A stretch of 64,000 bases of DNA from Candidatus Nitrosotalea sinensis (GCF_900143675.1 NZ_FRFC01000004.1:186001-250000); one strand, 5' to 3'. Counted from the stretch's first letter, positions 53,699-63,128 are shown. Notes: generated by a model from the letters alone, not told the origin. Numbers and translations are program-made.

Positions 53699-54139
53699 AT
53701 GGGTTTAGTTCGCGACATCATGGTTCGTGATGTAATAACTATCGAGCACGACAAGACTGCCAAGGATGTTGCGTTACTTTTTGCAGAAAAAGGCATAAGC
53801 TCACTAGTAGTTGTAAAAGACAACAAACCGATAGGTCTTGTGACTGAAAGAGATCTAGCACGTAAGGTTTCAACTACAGACAGAAAGAGCATCGAAGTAC
53901 CATTATCAGAGATAATGTCGCCCAATTTTAGATGGGTAGAGCCAATGACACCAATAGAGGATGCAGTTCAAAAGATGCTAAATAAGAACGTCCGAAGGCT
54001 GTTGGTGCTTGACAACAACAACTTGGCAGGCATAATAACTGAAACAGATCTTGCCAAGTATTTACGAAGCAAATTACTCATAGATGGAGCACTAGACGAT
54101 GTCACCGCACTAAATAGAAAAGTGATAAAAAGTAGCTAG
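53699..54139 (+). CDS. CBS-domain pair protein
   Basis: A 146-residue protein with two CBS motifs. The first runs from VRDIMVRDVITIEHDKTAKD to GLVTERDLARKV, the second from LSEIMSPNFRWVEPMTPIED to GIITETDLAKYL. Such pairs bind adenine nucleotides or related ligands. The frame opens at 53648, but a GGTGG Shine-Dalgarno 8 bases before ATG 53699 supports the later start. It is next to purine genes, so sensing ATP/ADP/AMP is plausible. Confidence 0.88.
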   Translation: MGLVRDIMVRDVITIEHDKTAKDVALLFAEKGISSLVVVKDNKPIGLVTERDLARKVSTTDRKSIEVPLSEIMSPNFRWVEPMTPIEDAVQKMLNKNVRRLLVLDNNNLAGIITETDLAKYLRSKLLIDGALDDVTALNRKVIKSS

Positions 54140-54396
54140 AGAGTAATCACTTCAGATGTTACTTTGCTTACAAGAGGATTGTAAATCCTAAATTCATTAC
54201 ATATGTTTAGGACTGTTTTTTCTGCAGTCTCTTTATTTTGAGCATCGATTACAAATTTGAGCATCTTTGCAGAACGAACCTTTTTGACATTTGTTTTGTT
54301 GTCCTTGAGAATCAAGTCGTTTAATATGGTATCACCTTCAGGGTCTACAATTTCAGGTTTGTTTTCTATGATGACGTTGACTTGAAAGGAAGGCAT
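54136..54396 (-). CDS. purS: PurS, FGAM synthase small subunit
   Basis: An 86-residue protein matching PurS, the small subunit that links PurL and PurQ. The start PSFQVNVIIENKPEIVDPEG and helix DTILNDLILKDNKTNVKKVR match the family, as do SAKMLKFVID and EFRIYNPLVSKVTSEVI. ATG 54405 is an alternative start. It is separated from purQL by the rhomboid and CBS genes. An AT-rich TATA-like element about 20 bases upstream suggests its own promoter and perhaps a leaderless mRNA. Confidence 0.9.
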   Translation of the reverse strand: MPSFQVNVIIENKPEIVDPEGDTILNDLILKDNKTNVKKVRSAKMLKFVIDAQNKETAEKTVLNICNEFRIYNPLVSKVTSEVITL

Positions 54397-54428
54397 AAAA
54401 TGCATTTATTTATAATCAATTTAAGCTT

Positions 54429-55292
54429 TTGAAACAAGAAGAAAACAGATCTATTTTTGAACCAATCTCGTACAAGATATCAACAAAAGCAAACTGGAAT
54501 ACAGTTGCATTTGAATATCATTACAACTGGGCTGACCAAAAGATAGGACCGTTCAAGTCAACTGAGGAAGTAGTAAAGACAGCAAATATTCAAGATGACG
54601 ATAAGGTACTTGACATAGCATGTGGTACTGGAGTTGTTTCAAAAGAAATTTCACAGTTACTTGGTCCAAATGGATTGTTAATAGGAATAGATTTGTCAAG
54701 AACCGCACTAAATATTGCTAAAAAAACAATCGCCTCAAATCAATTCAATGCCATAGAGATGGATGTAGAAAATTTAGGATTAAAATTCAAGTTTGATAAG
54801 GTAACTTGCCAATATGGATTGATGTTTTTTCCAGACTGTAGAAAAGTTATAGGCACAGTCAGAGAATTACTAGATGACAAGGGCATGTTAGTTGTTGCAG
54901 TGCATGGACTTGCAGATGACGTGCCATATTTTAGTACAATAATGAAACCAATTTTGGAATACATTCCAGACATAAGACCAAAAGGCTCACCCACCGTACA
55001 CAGATTTGGCAATCCTGACGATCTAGAAAAAGAACTTGCAGGCGCAGGATTTTCAGACATAAAGATTACAAGACATGATTATAGTTACGAGCCAGGAACT
55101 TTTGAAGAATATTGGAATGACTACATGAATTCCACTGCAAATTCCATCAGAAGTAAAATTGAGAGTCGTGGAAAAGATGTCATAGACATGATAAAAAATA
55201 GTGCAGAAAAAAACGCATTAAAATATACAAGAGACAACAACATTACATTTCCTTGGACAGTCTTTATTGCATCATGCTCAAACAAGACATGA
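54429..55292 (+). CDS. Class I SAM-dependent methyltransferase
   Basis: A 287-residue Rossmann-fold methyltransferase. Motif I is VLDIACGTGVVSKEI (about residue 60), GIDLSRTALNIAKK follows, and motif IV is FDKVTCQYGLMFFPD. It resembles UbiE/ubiquinone-type methyltransferases. It starts with TTG; no nearby ATG exists. It is divergent from purS, 32 bases away. Substrate unknown. Confidence 0.86.
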   Translation: MKQEENRSIFEPISYKISTKANWNTVAFEYHYNWADQKIGPFKSTEEVVKTANIQDDDKVLDIACGTGVVSKEISQLLGPNGLLIGIDLSRTALNIAKKTIASNQFNAIEMDVENLGLKFKFDKVTCQYGLMFFPDCRKVIGTVRELLDDKGMLVVAVHGLADDVPYFSTIMKPILEYIPDIRPKGSPTVHRFGNPDDLEKELAGAGFSDIKITRHDYSYEPGTFEEYWNDYMNSTANSIRSKIESRGKDVIDMIKNSAEKNALKYTRDNNITFPWTVFIASCSNKT

Positions 55293-55295
55293 CAT

Positions 55296-55757
55296 TTACT
55301 TTATTTTTGTTGCATAGGACATAAAATCAGAATCATACCAGATTGTCTTTGATTCTTTTCCGTTTGCAAACAAGTTAAATGCAATATGGGCAAGATTGTT
55401 TCCTTTTAAGGCACCATGCCAATGCAGTGTATTTTTTGGAATAAATACAACATCACCTTTTCCAAGTGGTACTTGGGATGATTTTTTGATTTTAACCATA
55501 TTATTTTGCATTGATACTTTTTTGTAGAATACGAGCATTCCTTTACCAGTAGTAACCACAAGAATTTGCCCTCCTTGATGGTAGTGCACTTTAGTTCTTG
55601 CACCATTACTAAAATTTGCAAAATATACCTTCTGGCCTGTGATCTTTAGTTTGAGTGAAATATCATTGAGCCAGGCATTTCCTACAAAGTATTGCTTTTT
55701 ACTTTGTACAAGTTGCTTGTCTGGTCCTAATTTTGATACGATTATTTTTTTATTCAT
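55296..55757 (-). CDS. Cupin-domain protein
   Basis: A 153-residue single-domain cupin. TKVHYHQGGQILVVTTGKGM contains the first motif and GDVVFIPKNTLHWHGAL the second with metal-binding histidines. A Shine-Dalgarno-like GTGA before ATG 55757 decides the start. It converges with the methyltransferase, with 3 bases between. Function unknown; many such cupins are oxygenases or isomerases. Confidence 0.85.
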   Translation of the reverse strand: MNKKIIVSKLGPDKQLVQSKKQYFVGNAWLNDISLKLKITGQKVYFANFSNGARTKVHYHQGGQILVVTTGKGMLVFYKKVSMQNNMVKIKKSSQVPLGKGDVVFIPKNTLHWHGALKGNNLAHIAFNLFANGKESKTIWYDSDFMSYATKIK

Positions 55758-55954
55758 CAATTTCACGATCCATCATGATAAAATCACTAATCATAGAACA
55801 GATAGAGATGTGGTGTCCAGTCATTTAATCAATCCTTGATATCATCCAGTTTAATGCCATGTCTTATAACATTACATCTAACCAGATCAGGGTATAAATT
55901 TCTAGTAGTGATAAATCACAAAAATAGAAAGGTCATTTTGTGTGTGTGATAACA

Positions 55955-55961
55955 TTTTAAA
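55955..55961 (+). promoter_or_regulatory. TATA box of tRNA-Thr
   Basis: TTTTAAA is centred 30 bases upstream of the tRNA 5' end, the usual archaeal distance. Confidence 0.65.
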
Positions 55962-55987
55962 CCACCTTCTAAAGTCCATTACCTAAT

Positions 55988-56062
55988 GCCAACGTAGCTC
56001 AGCCTGGCTAGAGCATCTGACTTGTAATCAGAAGGTCGAGGGTCCAAATCCCTTCGTTGGCT
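55988..56062 (+). tRNA. tRNA-Thr (TGT)
   Basis: A 75-base cloverleaf. Acceptor GCCAACG pairs with CGTTGGC and the discriminator is T; CCA is not encoded. The D-arm is TAGCTCAGCCTGGCTAGAGC. The anticodon loop CTTGTAA gives TGT, between stem arms CTGA and TCAG. The T-arm contains GGTCCAAATCC, a variant with AA in place of the usual TTCAAATC pattern. No intron. Confidence 0.92.
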
Positions 56063-56660
56063 TTTACAAAATAGGTCAAATCCATACCAGATCATTATTA
56101 CTTGATTAAATGAAACAAGAAACAACGATAAGATCAAAGCAAATATTCATGATTTTGACAAGCGATTAGAGAGTGTTTTCAAGAGACTAACAGAGACTTT
56201 CATCTGAGAATATTCATAGTCAATAGTTATTACAATGTAATGATAACAAACTCAGGTCAGTAGAGAAAAACACTTGCAAACCATTCTATCATATTTCAAG
56301 ACAGAAAAAGCAAAAAGTCACATCTTTTACCTATAACATTATCAAAAAATATGTCGAGTAAAGTCGTGTGAGTTATGATCGCCTCGTAAGCAGAGGTAGA
56401 TGATGATTGGGCAAATGCGTAAAACTTATGGCAAAATAAAGGTAAATGAGTCGGTTGTTGATATGAACTATAATTTTGAAGGAATCATTAGTTTATTGGA
56501 TATAGTATAAGCATATTCTTAGGTTAAAACATATTTTAGATTAATCAAAAAAGACCTTTTTTTATGTAATTTCTCTATTTGATAAAAGATAAAATGATCT
56601 ATTACCACTTATGAAAATCTGGTTCTAATTTATTATAAATGAAGCATGACAAACTAGTAC
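56063..56660. other. 598-bp stretch without a gene
   Basis: No coding frame is seen on either strand. It is AT-rich. A short stem, CCTC-GTAAGCA-GAGG, is near 56385, and ATGATGA (C-box-like) follows near 56400 but no matching D-box was found. No known RNA or attachment site was found next to the tRNA. Confidence 0.5.
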
Positions 56661-56861
56661 ATGGTGTTTAAAACACTAGAACTTGGAGTGACTGATTTTA
56701 TTACTCCAAGACCAATAACAGTCAAGGACAGTCATGGATTTTTAGATTCCATTCAAATTATGGCTGAAAAAGGTATAGGAAATTTAATTGTGGTAAAAAA
56801 TAGAAATCTCATAGACATTCTCACTGAAAGACAAATTCTTGGACATGTTACCAACATATGA
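56661..56861 (+). CDS. Single CBS-motif protein, possibly truncated
   Basis: A 66-residue protein with one CBS motif: FITPRPITVKDSHGFLDSIQ through GIGNLIVVKNRNLIDILTER. CBS motifs normally come in pairs, and the protein ends just after the first. The closest in-window relative is the pair at 53699. It may act as a homodimer or be a remnant. It is 9 bases before the hydrolase gene and likely co-transcribed. Confidence 0.6.
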   Translation: MVFKTLELGVTDFITPRPITVKDSHGFLDSIQIMAEKGIGNLIVVKNRNLIDILTERQILGHVTNI

Positions 56862-56870
56862 AAAAATAAA

Positions 56871-57518
56871 ATGAAACAAAAATCTATTGAAATTCCAATT
56901 GATTCGGTAACTCTTAATGGAGATATTGTATTTCCTGAAGATCCCGTAGGTCTAGTCCTGTTTGTACATGGAAGTGGAAGCGGCAGACACAGCCCTAGAA
57001 ATAGATTTGTTGCAAACATTTTAAATCAAAAAAGAATTGCTACATTGCTATTTGATTTGCTCACATTGGAAGAAGAAGAGTTTGATTCTATCAGTGGCGC
57101 ATTAAGATTTAACATTCCTCTATTATCAGAACGATTGATTCTAGTAACTGACTGGGTGTTGAAAAATCAAGAGTTGTCAAATCTAAAGTTAGGATATTTT
57201 GGTGCAAGTACAGGAGCTGCAGCAGCTTTGATGGCAGCATCAAAAGAGGATGACAAGATAGATGTCATAGTATCAAGAGGAGGCAGACCTGATTTAGCAG
57301 AAGGCAGTCTCAGAAAGGTACGATGCCCTACATTGTTTATAGTTGGAGGACGTGATGATGTTGTAATAGATGTAAATAAAGAGGCAATGGGTAAGATGAT
57401 ATGTATAAAAAAATTAATAATAATACCGGGTGCAACTCATCTGTTTGAAGAAGAAGGTAAGTTAGAAGATGTCTCACACCATGCATCTGACTGGTTTCTA
57501 AAGTATTTTAGAAGTTAG
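56871..57518 (+). CDS. Alpha/beta hydrolase (dienelactone hydrolase-like)
   Basis: A 215-residue hydrolase. The oxyanion region is GLVLFVHGSGSGRHSPRN. The nucleophile elbow is GYFGASTGAAAALMAA (GxSxG), the acid is in VGGRDDVVID, and the histidine in IPGATHLFEEEG. All triad residues are present. It follows the CBS-motif gene. Substrate is unknown. Confidence 0.88.
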   Translation: MKQKSIEIPIDSVTLNGDIVFPEDPVGLVLFVHGSGSGRHSPRNRFVANILNQKRIATLLFDLLTLEEEEFDSISGALRFNIPLLSERLILVTDWVLKNQELSNLKLGYFGASTGAAAALMAASKEDDKIDVIVSRGGRPDLAEGSLRKVRCPTLFIVGGRDDVVIDVNKEAMGKMICIKKLIIIPGATHLFEEEGKLEDVSHHASDWFLKYFRS

Positions 57519-57727
57519 ACTAGATCGGCATCCAAAGATAGACAAGATGTCGCCGAAAAACGCTCTAAAAAATTGACCTGGTCAAAAAATAAAACCCCGT
57601 ATTCTAGCAATCCTATAAGATTGGTGCTCGTTGACTTGACACGCTTACTTCCTAGTCAGTTTACGGACATGAACAAAAATGATAACATAGACAAAAAGTT
57701 AAGTAACGTAAAAGAATGTAATCACCT

Positions 57728-57961
57728 GTGGAAAAAGGATTTGTGTTAATCAACTGTGAATTGGGTGCAGAAGATTACATAATAGAAGAATTAAAGCTCA
57801 TTCCACAAGTAAAAAATGCACATGTCACATTTGGTGCATATGATGTAATAGCAGAAATACAAGCAAAAAACTCTCAAGAATTTGATCAAACAGTATCCCA
57901 AAAGATACGTGCGTTGTCACAAGTGATGAGCACTATGACACTAAAGGCAACAACAGAATAA
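57728..57961 (+). CDS. Stand-alone Lrp/AsnC ligand-binding (RAM) domain, second copy
   Basis: A 77-residue RAM-only protein, paralogous to that at 48291. KGFVLINCELGAEDYIIEEL and KNAHVTFGAYDVIAEIQA give the fold. Start is GTG. It has no DNA-binding part. It stands alone after a 209-bp gap. It probably binds an amino acid and interacts with a full-length Lrp. Confidence 0.85.
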   Translation: MEKGFVLINCELGAEDYIIEELKLIPQVKNAHVTFGAYDVIAEIQAKNSQEFDQTVSQKIRALSQVMSTMTLKATTE

Positions 57962-58051
57962 GTCATTGTCACCAAAAGAACAGCCAGGTAATTTACAAAA
58001 ATTCAAACTTCCCGAATGATAATTATACTAGTAAACTGAGGGTTACTTTAG

Positions 58052-58339
58052 TTGGACAAGATTGAATATGAAGGGACAGTCTGGGCAATAAACCATGGTT
58101 TACCACAGCCATTGTTAGATCATTGTATAAAAAAATTGGTAGATCATGGAGTCAAAAAAGAGGACATTGTAATTACTGATGCTCCATCAGATGTAAAAGT
58201 AGGAACAGTAGTAGTTGACGTATATCCATATCACATAGAGGTTGGAAGAGTACGAACGACACGTAACGATTCATACATTAGCGGCAGCATAATGATAATA
58301 GAACTAAAGACAGATCCTGAAGGAAAATACATAGACTAG
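58052..58339 (+). CDS. Hypothetical protein
   Basis: A 95-residue protein with a helix (LLDHCIKKLVDHGVKKEDIV) and a beta-rich C-terminal part (GTVVVDVYPYHIEVGRVRTT). The start is TTG. No motif is recognised. It may be a thaumarchaeal conserved protein. It stands 90 bases after the RAM gene. Confidence 0.68.
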   Translation: MDKIEYEGTVWAINHGLPQPLLDHCIKKLVDHGVKKEDIVITDAPSDVKVGTVVVDVYPYHIEVGRVRTTRNDSYISGSIMIIELKTDPEGKYID

Positions 58340-58412
58340 ATTACAATTATTTCCAAGCATACAAACTGTAGTCTTAACGCATAAGTAGCCAAATCACATC
58401 ATTTACAAATAA

Positions 58413-59003
58413 TTGAGATTAGAGAAAAAAGATATTTTACTCATAATTAGTGTCTCGCTGATTTATTGTTCTTTATCTGCGGGTTTTTCCCTCATTAGTA
58501 CAGTATTACCAGACAAGACAGCCTTGGCAAATCCAATAGAGCGAGGTAGTTTAAACATCAAAGAGATTACAGGTCATTTCTTATGGGGAGTTGTTGCTGC
58601 CACAGTCACATTGCAAATTAGATATATTCTGCTTGGAGGTACACTTGCAGTTCTCATAGATTCTGATCATCTAGTCGGTTTGTTACATGTAGAGGGACTA
58701 CCAAGAATGAGTCACTCCATAGCATTTGCAATAATTGCGACAACGATTTTGGTTATAATATTTCGCAAGAGTGATTATTACAGACTAGGTGCCATCATAG
58801 CAACAAGTGTTCTCACACATATATCATATGACGCATTTGACGGCGAGTTTGGTTTTCCCATATTCACTCCTTTCATGAATAAAATTATCCAGTTTCCAAA
58901 AGCAGATTGGATACTATTTGAGATAGCAGCAATCTCCATACTAGGGATAGTAAGTTTTGCATCCACACGAAAACGCAGTGAAGGAAAGGTAGTATCGATT
59001 TGA
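58413..59003 (+). CDS. Membrane protein of the DUF457/YdjM-like metal-dependent hydrolase group
   Basis: A 196-residue membrane protein with about five hydrophobic helices. Metal-binding-like residues are seen in VLIDSDHLVGLLH, MSHSIAFAI and THISYDAFDG; this D-DH, HS, H-x3-D series is typical for the YdjM/DUF457 group. Start is TTG. Function in this group is poorly known. It is followed by a gene with a single membrane anchor. Confidence 0.72.
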   Translation: MRLEKKDILLIISVSLIYCSLSAGFSLISTVLPDKTALANPIERGSLNIKEITGHFLWGVVAATVTLQIRYILLGGTLAVLIDSDHLVGLLHVEGLPRMSHSIAFAIIATTILVIIFRKSDYYRLGAIIATSVLTHISYDAFDGEFGFPIFTPFMNKIIQFPKADWILFEIAAISILGIVSFASTRKRSEGKVVSI

Positions 59004-59061
59004 CACTAGAAAAACATCATTTGTTTCAAACAGATTTATTTCAGCACTAGTTCTGATTTTT

Positions 59062-59571
59062 GTGCGGAAAAAAAAGACTCCAGGTAAGAGCAAGGCAGTA
59101 CCAATAGCAATAGGCATTGGAATTACCATAGTAGTTCTTGTCATAGCAATAAATTATTATCTTGATCAGACAAGTATCTCAGGCCAGAGATTTGGTGATC
59201 AACTATCTCAGATTCAGACAGACCTAAAAAATGAGACATTAAATTTTGATGCATATCTTACCCAGTACAAGAGCGGCCAGATTTCAAAAGATCAGATGTT
59301 AAAAGTTACTGATGAACACATATCAGCAATGAAAAACATACTGCCTAGATACGACCAATTAAAAGCACCCGAGTCTTTTGGGCCAGCATTACAGTTGTTC
59401 AAGTTGTCCACAGAGACACAGATTGATAGCGATAATGCATTACGAGAATGGATAACTACAGGTGATAACGCTACCAGGGTTAAATCAGACCAGTTACTAC
59501 AGCAGTCATTTCAATATGAAATGAACGCATTACAGTCATACGAGAATGCCAAATCAAAAGGTTCACAATAG
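59062..59571 (+). CDS. Membrane-anchored extracytoplasmic helical protein
   Basis: A 169-residue protein with a basic start, one membrane helix (VPIAIGIGITIVVLVIAINYY, residues 13-33) and a helical outer domain with DQLSQIQTDLKNETLNFDAY and KAPESFGPALQLFKLSTETQ. Start is GTG. No family can be named; the helical outer domain could bind a partner. It converges with the next gene and overlaps it by 9 bases. Confidence 0.72.
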   Translation: MRKKKTPGKSKAVPIAIGIGITIVVLVIAINYYLDQTSISGQRFGDQLSQIQTDLKNETLNFDAYLTQYKSGQISKDQMLKVTDEHISAMKNILPRYDQLKAPESFGPALQLFKLSTETQIDSDNALREWITTGDNATRVKSDQLLQQSFQYEMNALQSYENAKSKGSQ

Positions 59572-60018
59572 TCCTCGCTCTTGTGCAAAATCCAGTACAC
59601 CACTTAGCGTATCGAGTATTTTGGTTTTTTCAAGAGGAATATCTGTTGTAAATATTATTCCGAGCGTTATACTCAACATATCATGATCAGTATGAGACAC
59701 CAGGATTTTATGATGGGCAATGTTTTTCTCAGTCAATAAATTCTTCCAGGCCAATATCCTTACATGTACTAGACGCAATTGTTGCTCTACATAATCAATA
59801 GTCATATCTTTGCCGTCTTCAAATATGCCAAATTTTACCATGGGCAACATTAGATATCCGCTTTTTACTAGATCATGATTTTTTAGCATCTCTTGCCTTA
59901 CTTGGTATGCCTTGTCTTCAGGTTGAATGTCACCATATTCAGGTGCAAAATATCCTACCAGTGTCTTGTTATCATCATAGATTTTAAAATAATCTTCTTC
60001 AGGATTAATGGTCCACAT
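59563..60018 (-). CDS. Hypothetical protein
   Basis: A 151-residue alpha/beta protein, starting MWTINPEEDYFKIYDDNKTL and with a C-terminal ITLGIIFTTDIPLEKTKILD. No family is recognised. The frame opens at 60045 but ATG 60018 follows the stop of the zinc-ribbon gene by 1 base and is preferred. The pair is probably one operon. Confidence 0.72.
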   Translation of the reverse strand: MWTINPEEDYFKIYDDNKTLVGYFAPEYGDIQPEDKAYQVRQEMLKNHDLVKSGYLMLPMVKFGIFEDGKDMTIDYVEQQLRLVHVRILAWKNLLTEKNIAHHKILVSHTDHDMLSITLGIIFTTDIPLEKTKILDTLSGVLDFAQERGLL

Positions 60019-60019
60019 T

Positions 60020-60166
60020 TTATTTGGCTGCCATCTTCTCTGCAACTTGATTTATTTTCAGAGTGCTAAGACACTTGCCACAAAAATATTCTTTTCCAGT
60101 ATTAAATATGGTAGGATTTTTGCATTTTGGACATTCTTTATTGACTCTATTTACTTCAATTGGCAT
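60020..60166 (-). CDS. Small zinc-ribbon protein (48 aa)
   Basis: A short frame of 48 residues, ATG 60166 to TAA 60020. CPKC (residues 12-15) and CGKC (29-32) form a zinc ribbon. The tail is helical and basic (LKINQVAEKMAAK). It is upstream of and close to the gene at 59563. The paired CxxC motifs make a chance frame unlikely. Function unknown. Confidence 0.75.
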   Translation of the reverse strand: MPIEVNRVNKECPKCKNPTIFNTGKEYFCGKCLSTLKINQVAEKMAAK

Positions 60167-60299
60167 AGAAAAACTTGGGATCTATTTCTTCAAAAATACA
60201 TGTTGTCAAATTTAATTTGCAATCACTCTAATTACTGAAGAGTCGTTCTTACTTGAAATCAAAGATTAACATTATAAACTATGTAAAGAAAAGTACGTC

Positions 60300-60581
60300 A
60301 TGATCCCACATACAACAAGACAGTTCATTGATAGTTTGATTGATTATTACATAAGCGAGGCAGCATCATACAAACAACTTGCAAGGACATATTCTGAGGA
60401 AGTAGAAGACATAGATGCCAATGCATTTGGCATCATAGTAGGTTGTATTTACTCGGGTTTCTTGCAAGCATATCAGAATCAAAAACAAAAACCTCTGCTT
60501 GAAGACACTCAAGAATTCACACAGATGATAAAGACTAGAGCAGCACAGATAAAACGCAGTATACTTGATGCCAAGATCTAG
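60300..60581 (+). CDS. Hypothetical helical protein
   Basis: A 93-residue helical protein (FIDSLIDYYISEAASYKQLA then FGIIVGCIYSGFLQAYQNQK). A short hydrophobic segment is present at residues 40-56. No family is recognised. It stands alone. Confidence 0.65.
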   Translation: MIPHTTRQFIDSLIDYYISEAASYKQLARTYSEEVEDIDANAFGIIVGCIYSGFLQAYQNQKQKPLLEDTQEFTQMIKTRAAQIKRSILDAKI

Positions 60582-60697
60582 CAAATTTTAACATACGAGT
60601 TGTTTTTAGATTGAATTCCAATTCCATTACAGGCTGGGCATAGAAATCATAAGTATTTGTGAAAGATTAAATGTAAACATTTCAACCAAGATATCAA

Positions 60698-61018
60698 ATG
60701 TCAGAAATAGTACATTATCAAATTCAACAACTAATTGATAACGGTCAGACAGTACAACTAACACTTGTTGAAGATGTTCAAACAGAACCTGTATCTCAAA
60801 AACAATTAATGCTTGAGGCAATAAATAAAAAACTAGATCCTGAGCTTAGAGACCAAATTGCACCATTTATTGAAGCAATACTCCAAGCACAACCAACCAT
60901 TGCAATCAAAAGTTATGCCCAAACATCAATCACAATTACAATGCCAAAGCGAAGATATGAAAGAATGGGAAGTCCAGCAGTAGGTCAGAGACTTGAAATC
61001 AACATGAGAAAAATCTAA
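60698..61018 (+). CDS. Hypothetical protein
   Basis: A 106-residue protein. A beta-hairpin-like start ([16 protein letters not shown]), a helix ([20 protein letters not shown]), and a strand with [20 protein letters not shown] are seen. The C-terminal RRYERMGSP is basic and may bind RNA. No family is recognised. It overlaps the convergent gene by 4 bases. Confidence 0.7.
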   Translation: MSEIVHYQIQQLIDNGQTVQLTLVEDVQTEPVSQKQLMLEAINKKLDPELRDQIAPFIEAILQAQPTIAIKSYAQTSITITMPKRRYERMGSPAVGQRLEINMRKI

Positions 61019-63042
61019 ACTAGTTTCTCAATATCAGACAATGTTTCAAGTGGCAAAGAACAGGTAAAGTCCTTACACACGTAGACACGAGTTTTATCAT
61101 TAACAAATTCTTTTCCTGTAAAAAATTGAAGGTTTGATAGCTGTTCAAGATCATTTTTCTGATATATTATTACCATCATTGCTTCTGGAATGAATTTTTT
61201 TAAAAGATAGTCACTTATCTGAGAATCAACTGGATTAACAAGAGTTATCTCAATTGGTTTTTGCAGATACATGAATAAGGTATTTAGTAATTGTCCAAAA
61301 CCAAACGGGTTTTCTGCAGCTGCAAGTGCTACAGATTCCATCAGTTGTACTGATACATCCAGAAATTTTTTCTCATTTGTCATGTGATACAATCTAAGCA
61401 TCATTCCCGCAGCAACAGAATTCCCAGAAGGCAAAGACAAGTCATACAAACTCTTTGTTCTTATGATTAGTTTTTCATGATTGTCAGCAGTAAAAAAGAA
61501 ATTCTTGTGTTCTGCATCCAAAAAATGATCAATTAGATAATTTGCATAATATATTGCCAGATCAAGATACTTTTTGGACGGCTTGACCTCAAAATAATCA
61601 AGCAGTGCATTTACAAAATAGGCATAATCATCAAGATATGCCTGGAGTTTTGACACTCCATCTTTATGAGTATGTAATAACTCGCCATTTTTTGTAAGTC
61701 TAGTTTCTATGAAAGATATACAATTTGTTGCAGCGTTTAGAAAATCCAACTTGCCAGTAACGCGATATCCTTTGACAAAAGCTGTAATCATCAAGGAATT
61801 CCAGCTTGTCATTATTTTATCATCCCTGCCAGGTCGGATTCTTTTGCTTCTTGCCGCATAGAGTTTTTCTTTTGATTGTTTGATTATCTGTTCAATTTCA
61901 GACTCTGGTTTACCAAAGTGAAATGCAATCGTGGACAGGTTTATGCTGTTATACAGAATTGTATTTCCCTCAAAATTACCTCCATCTGTTATATCATAAT
62001 ACAAACAGAATATTTCCGAGTCTTTTCCAAGTATTTCCTGAATTTCACGTTTTTTCCAAACATAGAACTTGCCCTCTTCGCCGTCAGAATCGGCATCCTC
62101 TGCAGAATAGAAACCTCCTTCAGCAGAAGTCATTTGATTGAGTACATAATTCAGTGTGTCTTTTATCACCTCAAGATATCTTGGGTCCTTTGATATTTGG
62201 TATGCCTCTGCATATACAGGAGGCAATAATGCATTATCATATAGCATCTTTTCAAAATGTGGTACAAGCCATCTAGAATCAGTAGAATATCGATGAAATC
62301 CTCCGCCTAATTGATCATACATACCACCATTTGCCATCTTGGTTAGGGTTTTGAATACAAATTCCTGAAATTTTGTGATTCCGGATAATTTAGAGTATCG
62401 CAATAGAAATGAAAGATTTGATGCATTTGGAAATTTTGGGGCTTGCCCAAATCCACCGTTTGTCATGTCTGCGATAGATAAAAGATTCACCGCGGCTTCG
62501 TCAAGCAGAGATCTTTCCAGTTTTGAATGAGTTGAGACAGATTCTGTATTTCGTAGTGTGTTTACAAGATTATCCGCAGCTTGTTCTACATCATTTGGTT
62601 TTTCCTTCCAGGCTTGAGCCAGTTGGAGAACCAGACTGCCAAACCCAGGCCTTCCATAATTATCAAGAGGTGGAAAATATGTCCCAACATAAAATGGTCG
62701 TTGGTCAGGGGTGAGAAAAACACTCAGTGGCCAGCCTCCACTACCCGTAGTCATCTGACAGACTTTTTGATAAATATCATCAATGTCAGGTCTTTCTTCT
62801 CTGTCAACCTTGATGTTGATAAAATTCTCATTCATTGTCTTGGCAATTTCTTCATTTTCGAAAGACTCGTGTGCCATAACGTGACACCAGTGACAAGCAC
62901 TATATCCAATACTGAGAAATATTGGCTTGTTTTCACTTTTTGCCCTGGTTAATGCATCTTCTCCCCAAGCATACCATTGAACAGGGTTACCAGCATGCTG
63001 TAACAAATACGGACTTGATTCTTTTATCAAATTATTTGGCAA
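61015..63042 (-). CDS. Thioredoxin-domain DUF255/YyaL-type protein
   Basis: A 675-residue protein. The N-terminal thioredoxin-like domain has [18 protein letters not shown] with a CxxC pair. The C-terminal 500 residues form an (alpha/alpha) barrel like N-acylglucosamine epimerases or glycosidases, with [19 protein letters not shown] and [18 protein letters not shown]. It is of the SPATA20/YyaL group, whose function is unclear. The longest frame starts at 63138 and would overlap the next gene; TTG 63042 gives the canonical start [20 protein letters not shown] and is preferred. Confidence 0.9.
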   Translation of the reverse strand: MPNNLIKESSPYLLQHAGNPVQWYAWGEDALTRAKSENKPIFLSIGYSACHWCHVMAHESFENEEIAKTMNENFINIKVDREERPDIDDIYQKVCQMTTGSGGWPLSVFLTPDQRPFYVGTYFPPLDNYGRPGFGSLVLQLAQAWKEKPNDVEQAADNLVNTLRNTESVSTHSKLERSLLDEAAVNLLSIADMTNGGFGQAPKFPNASNLSFLLRYSKLSGITKFQEFVFKTLTKMANGGMYDQLGGGFHRYSTDSRWLVPHFEKMLYDNALLPPVYAEAYQISKDPRYLEVIKDTLNYVLNQMTSAEGGFYSAEDADSDGEEGKFYVWKKREIQEILGKDSEIFCLYYDITDGGNFEGNTILYNSINLSTIAFHFGKPESEIEQIIKQSKEKLYAARSKRIRPGRDDKIMTSWNSLMITAFVKGYRVTGKLDFLNAATNCISFIETRLTKNGELLHTHKDGVSKLQAYLDDYAYFVNALLDYFEVKPSKKYLDLAIYYANYLIDHFLDAEHKNFFFTADNHEKLIIRTKSLYDLSLPSGNSVAAGMMLRLYHMTNEKKFLDVSVQLMESVALAAAENPFGFGQLLNTLFMYLQKPIEITLVNPVDSQISDYLLKKFIPEAMMVIIYQKNDLEQLSNLQFFTGKEFVNDKTRVYVCKDFTCSLPLETLSDIEKLV

Positions 63043-63128
63043 TACATGATACAAGAAAATTACAGTATTTGTATTAATCTCTTTAACAGAAAGAATAATG
63101 TTACATTGAATAATGCCAAATTTGAGCG

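Noticed and set aside
56360-56460. C/D-box-like small RNA next to tRNA-Thr
   Set aside because: An ATGATGA box is present but no D box or paired C'/D' was found.
55988-56660. Integration site of a mobile element at tRNA-Thr
   Set aside because: No integrase and no repeated tRNA end is visible, so it is only mentioned as a possibility.
61876-62952. Plus-strand frames inside the DUF255 gene
   Set aside because: They are antisense shadows with unlikely composition.
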